Part shown: positions 61,250-64,000 of the stretch, piece after piece
Layout of the letters: each line of letters opens with the position of its first letter
Position numbering within the stretch: position 1 is the stretch's first letter
Origin: Pseudomonas laurylsulfatiphila
Lineage (GTDB): Bacteria > Pseudomonadota > Gammaproteobacteria > Pseudomonadales > Pseudomonadaceae
NCBI RefSeq assembly: GCF_002934665.1
Contig: NZ_NIRS01000009.1
Span: forward strand, 238,565 to 302,564
Length of the DNA stretch: 64,000 nt
Direction: 5' to 3'
Notes under the pieces: generated by a model
The model's database searches: none
The model's input: the letters and a program-made list of their open reading frames with translations, nothing else
What the model was told of the DNA's origin: nothing
Made by a program: the position numbers and the translations under genes

Positions 61250-62104
61250 ATGAGCGAACGCCCCGAAGAGCCAAACCAGGCTTCTGACGCCGAAAGCCTG
61301 CTGCCCATCGATGAACATGTCGAGGAGGGCCATGACGCTGAAGGTCGTAAAGTCCGGCATCGTGGTATCTATCTTCTGCCGAACCTGTTTACCACTGCGA
61401 ACCTGTTCGCAGGGTTTTACTCCATCATCAACTCGATGAGCGCCCAGGCGGCCCTGAGTGCGGGTGACTCGGCCAATGCGAGCAAGTATTTCGCGTTTGC
61501 GGCCATCGCGATCTTCGTTGCGATGGTGCTCGATGGCCTTGATGGCCGCGTGGCCCGTATGACCAATACGCAGAGCGCCTTTGGTGCCGAGTATGACTCG
61601 CTGTCGGACATGGTTGCCTTTGGTGTCGCACCGGCATTGCTGGCCTTTGGTTGGGCACTGGGTGACATGGGCAAGGTTGGCTGGATGGTCGCCTTCATTT
61701 ATGTCGCGGGTGCGGCGCTGCGTCTCGCACGTTTCAACACTCAGGTCGGTACGGCGGACAAGCGCTACTTTATCGGGCTGGCCAGCCCGGCGGCGGCGGG
61801 TGTTGTTGCAGGCATCGTCTGGGCATTCAGCGATTACGGCATTCAGGGCTCGAAGATGTCCTTCCTGGTTGCGCTGATGGTGGCTGCGGCCGGCATGCTG
61901 ATGGTCAGCAACATCAAGTACAACAGCTTCAAGGAGCTGGATCTGAAAGGGCGCGTGCCGTTCGTGGCGATTCTCGCTGTGGTGCTGGTGTTTGCTGTGG
62001 TGTTCAGTGATCCGCCGCGCATCCTGTTGCTGGTGTTTCTCGCCTATGCAGCCTCCGGCCCGGTTCAATACCTGTTACGTCTTCGCCGTAACAAGAGCGC
62101 GTAA
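61250..62104 (+). CDS. pssA: CDP-diacylglycerol-serine phosphatidyltransferase
   Basis: Integral membrane enzyme making phosphatidylserine, precursor of phosphatidylethanolamine. It has 284 residues from ATG 61250 (AAGG ribosome site 8 bp upstream); ATG 61244 is possible. CDP-alcohol motif complete: Asp95/98, Gly99, Ala102-Arg103, Gly112, Asp116, Asp120. About eight membrane helices. Confidence 0.96.
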   Translation: MSERPEEPNQASDAESLLPIDEHVEEGHDAEGRKVRHRGIYLLPNLFTTANLFAGFYSIINSMSAQAALSAGDSANASKYFAFAAIAIFVAMVLDGLDGRVARMTNTQSAFGAEYDSLSDMVAFGVAPALLAFGWALGDMGKVGWMVAFIYVAGAALRLARFNTQVGTADKRYFIGLASPAAAGVVAGIVWAFSDYGIQGSKMSFLVALMVAAAGMLMVSNIKYNSFKELDLKGRVPFVAILAVVLVFAVVFSDPPRILLLVFLAYAASGPVQYLLRLRRNKSA

Positions 62105-62162
62105 TTTCCCTCATACTCCGCAGTCTATGGGTGCATCTGTCCTCCAGAGCTGCGGAGTAACC

Positions 62163-63176
62163 ATGCTGATCAAAGTCACCAGAACGTCCGACTGCCATGA
62201 GTCGGACGTCACGCCTGAATCCCTCTATCTTTCTCGACGCAATGTGCTCGGCGCCACGGTTGCCGGCTTCGCTTTGGGCAGCCTGCCGCAATGGGCCAGC
62301 GCTGGCGATGCTGCGCGTTACCAGGATGTCGAACCCGGCAAGGCGCCTTCCTGGTTCAGCGAAAAACTTCCTGCGACCCAGTGGGGTGCGGTCAACGTCA
62401 AGGATGAGGCGGTCACGCCGTTCAAGGATGCGACCCACTACAACAACTTCTACGAGTTCGGCACCGACAAGGGTGATCCGGCCGCCAATGCCGGCGCGCT
62501 GAAGACTGAGCCGTGGTCGGTGGTCGTGGACGGGGAGGTGGGCAAGCCGGGGCGATATGCGCTGGAGGACTTCATGAAGCCATACCAGCTTGAGGAACGA
62601 ATCTACCGACTGCGTTGCGTGGAAGCCTGGTCGATGGTCATTCCCTGGATCGGCTTTCCTCTCTCGGCGTTACTCAAGGAAGTAGAGCCGACCTCCAAAG
62701 CCAGATTCATCCGCTTCGAAACCCTGCAGGATTCCAAAAGCATGCCGGGCCAGCGCTCCGGTTTTGCCTTGATCGACTGGCCCTATATAGAAGGGCTGCG
62801 TCTGGATGAAGCGATGAACCCGTTGGCGATTCTTGCGGTAGGCATGTACGGGCGTGAGTTGCCTAATCAAAACGGCGCGCCGTTGCGTTTGGTGGTGCCC
62901 TGGAAATATGGCTTCAAGAGCATCAAGTCCATCGTGCGCATCAGTCTGGTCAGCGAGCAGCCGAAAACCACCTGGCAGGGTATTGCTCCGGATGAGTATG
63001 GCTTTTATGCGAACGTGAATCCCACGGTTGATCATCCTCGCTGGACTCAGGCTCGTGAGCGCCGCCTGCCGAGCGGTTTGTTCAAGCCCAATGTGCGCGA
63101 CACGCAAATGTTCAACGGCTATTCAGAGGAAGTTGCCTCTCTATATACGGGGCTCGACCTGAGGAAGAACTACTGA
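62163..63176 (+). CDS. msrP: Methionine sulfoxide reductase catalytic subunit MsrP
   Basis: Periplasmic molybdoenzyme repairing oxidised methionines in envelope proteins. It has 337 residues. Tat signal SRRNVLGATVAG (Arg25-Arg26), Mo-ligand Cys152 (RLRCVEAWSM), and DUF-type YedY core. It is coupled to msrQ by TGATG. Confidence 0.96.
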   Translation: MLIKVTRTSDCHESDVTPESLYLSRRNVLGATVAGFALGSLPQWASAGDAARYQDVEPGKAPSWFSEKLPATQWGAVNVKDEAVTPFKDATHYNNFYEFGTDKGDPAANAGALKTEPWSVVVDGEVGKPGRYALEDFMKPYQLEERIYRLRCVEAWSMVIPWIGFPLSALLKEVEPTSKARFIRFETLQDSKSMPGQRSGFALIDWPYIEGLRLDEAMNPLAILAVGMYGRELPNQNGAPLRLVVPWKYGFKSIKSIVRISLVSEQPKTTWQGIAPDEYGFYANVNPTVDHPRWTQARERRLPSGLFKPNVRDTQMFNGYSEEVASLYTGLDLRKNY

Positions 63177-63790
63177 TGCGCTATCCGTTTTGGCGTATCG
63201 GTGTCTTTGTCGTGGTACTGGTGTGGCCGCTGCTGTGGTTGTATCAGGCTTGGGAGGATGCCCTCGGGCCGGATCCGGGCAAGGTACTGGTCGATCGATT
63301 GGGTCTGGGGGCGCTTGTTCTGCTGCTCGTGACTTTGAGTGTGACGCCTTTGCAGAAGCTCACCGGTTGGCCGGGGTGGATTGTTGTACGGCGACAGCTG
63401 GGGTTGTGGTGTTTTGCCTATGTGGTGCTTCACCTCAGTAGCTATGCCGCATTCATTCTTGCTTTTGACTGGTCGCAATTGGGTGTCGAGTTGCGCAAGC
63501 GGCCTTACATTATTGTCGGGGCGCTGGGCTTTCTTGGTTTGCTGGCATTGGCAGTGACGTCCAATCGATACAGTCAGCGGCGATTGCGGGCGAGTTGGAA
63601 GAAGTTGCATCGCCTGGCTTACGTCATTCTCGGGCTTGGATTGCTGCATATGCTCTGGATTGTGCGTGCCGACCTCAAGGAGTGGGTGATCTATGCATCT
63701 ATAGGTGCGTTGCTGTTAGTGCTGCGACTACCGCCCGTAGCTCGTCGAATCCCTCGTTTAACGGCTAAAAAGGCCTCTTCTGCCAAATAG
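63176..63790 (+). CDS. msrQ: Haem-binding membrane subunit MsrQ
   Basis: Passes quinone-derived electrons to MsrP. It has 204 residues, six membrane helices of the ferric-reductase-like type; haem-ligand histidines in VVLHLSSYAAF, WKKLHRLAYVI and GLLHMLW. Start overlaps msrP by one base. Confidence 0.96.
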   Translation: MRYPFWRIGVFVVVLVWPLLWLYQAWEDALGPDPGKVLVDRLGLGALVLLLVTLSVTPLQKLTGWPGWIVVRRQLGLWCFAYVVLHLSSYAAFILAFDWSQLGVELRKRPYIIVGALGFLGLLALAVTSNRYSQRRLRASWKKLHRLAYVILGLGLLHMLWIVRADLKEWVIYASIGALLLVLRLPPVARRIPRLTAKKASSAK

Positions 63791-63803
63791 GCGTAAAAAG
63801 GTG

Positions 63804-63831
63804 TTGACGGCAGATTCTGGAGGCCTATAAT
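63804..63831 (+). promoter_or_regulatory. Upstream stable-RNA promoter
   Basis: TTGACG, 16-bp spacer, TATAAT, then TTCGCCGCC. No gene follows in the window. Confidence 0.82.
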
Positions 63832-63950
63832 TCGCCGCCACTTCCGGCGCAGTCGAAACGGAAAGCTCCTTGATAAACAAAGAGTTACGCAGTTTTCGAC
63901 AGCGGGTTGCTTCAGGTCATCGAAGCGTAAAGGAAGTTGAAAAAGAGGTG

Positions 63951-63978
63951 TTGACAGCAGCGAGTAACGCTGTAGAAT
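63951..63978 (+). promoter_or_regulatory. Second stable-RNA promoter, probably rRNA operon P
   Basis: TTGACA, 16-bp spacer, TAGAAT, GC-rich discriminator TCGCCTCCCGC. From memory, this stretch followed by CTGACGAGAGAT resembles the leader upstream of 16S rRNA genes in P. fluorescens-type genomes. The RNA gene itself is beyond the window. Confidence 0.8.
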
Positions 63979-64000
63979 TCGCCTCCCGCTGACGAGAGAT

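Overview
The window looks like about 64 kb of chromosome from a Pseudomonas of the P. fluorescens group. The evidence is the gene order (ribF-ileS-lspA-fkpB-ispH-type IV minor pilins-thiO-pilR; clpB-tRNAs-ndh; pilCD-coaE-yacG; acs-pgi-panDCB-folK-pcnB-crcZ-cbrBA; dksA-sfsA; mrcB; ilvIHC-pssA-msrPQ), the high G+C, and a dense set of intergenic REP inverted repeats (GTGGGAGCGAGCCTGCTCGC-type) typical of that group. No insertion sequence, prophage, integron or CRISPR array was seen. The DNA is almost all core genome, and its unusual content lies in decayed genes and in small or non-coding elements.

Layout. 1-5.3 kb: ribF (partial), ileS, lspA, fkpB, ispH. 5.3-12 kb: minor-pilin cluster (fimT on the minus strand; fimU, pilV, pilW, pilX, a short secreted protein where pilY1 is expected, pilE), thiO, pilR and a shattered pilS. 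12-18 kb: bamD, rluD, pgeF and clpB behind a heat-shock-type promoter. 18.1-18.5 kb: tRNA-Asn, tRNA-Pro, tRNA-Lys and a second identical tRNA-Pro. 18.6-23.5 kb: ndh, small conserved proteins, a MOSC protein, a CbiM-like permease, yacG, coaE. 23.5-26.3 kb: pilD, pilC and pilA behind a sigma-54 promoter, but no pilB. 26.5-32.6 kb: BON protein, DUF2845 and large DUF748 proteins, an rRNA methyltransferase, an MpaB-family protein. 32.7-41.3 kb: acs, pgi, panD, panC, panB, folK, pcnB. 41.5-46.7 kb: the CbrAB carbon-control region, including the CrcZ RNA gene and the tiny cbrX reading frame. 46.7-52.2 kb: gluQ, dksA, an aminotransferase, sfsA, a Rieske protein, a Fur-boxed PrrF sRNA, a TfoX-like and a pentapeptide protein. 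52.2-57.3 kb: a kinase/ATPase fusion, mrcB, a TPR lipoprotein, a YqcC-like protein. 57.8-63.8 kb: ilvI, ilvH, ilvC, pssA, msrP, msrQ. The last 200 bases hold two stringent-type promoters that look like the leader of an rRNA operon just beyond the window.

How it works together. CbrA/CbrB drives crcZ from a near-perfect sigma-54 promoter. CrcZ carries six A-rich Hfq/Crc decoy motifs, and the same kind of motif sits directly over the ribosome-binding site of acs in this window, so regulator and likely target are both present. The type IV pilus genes tell a story of decay: pilS is reduced to about 340 bp of frame-shifted fragments, pilY1 is replaced by a 137-residue product, pilB is missing between pilA and pilC, and PilR has GSFSGA instead of GAFTGA. 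Yet the pilA sigma-54 promoter, pilC, pilD and the minor pilins are intact. The non-coding features and the decayed pilus genes are the parts most worth a second look.
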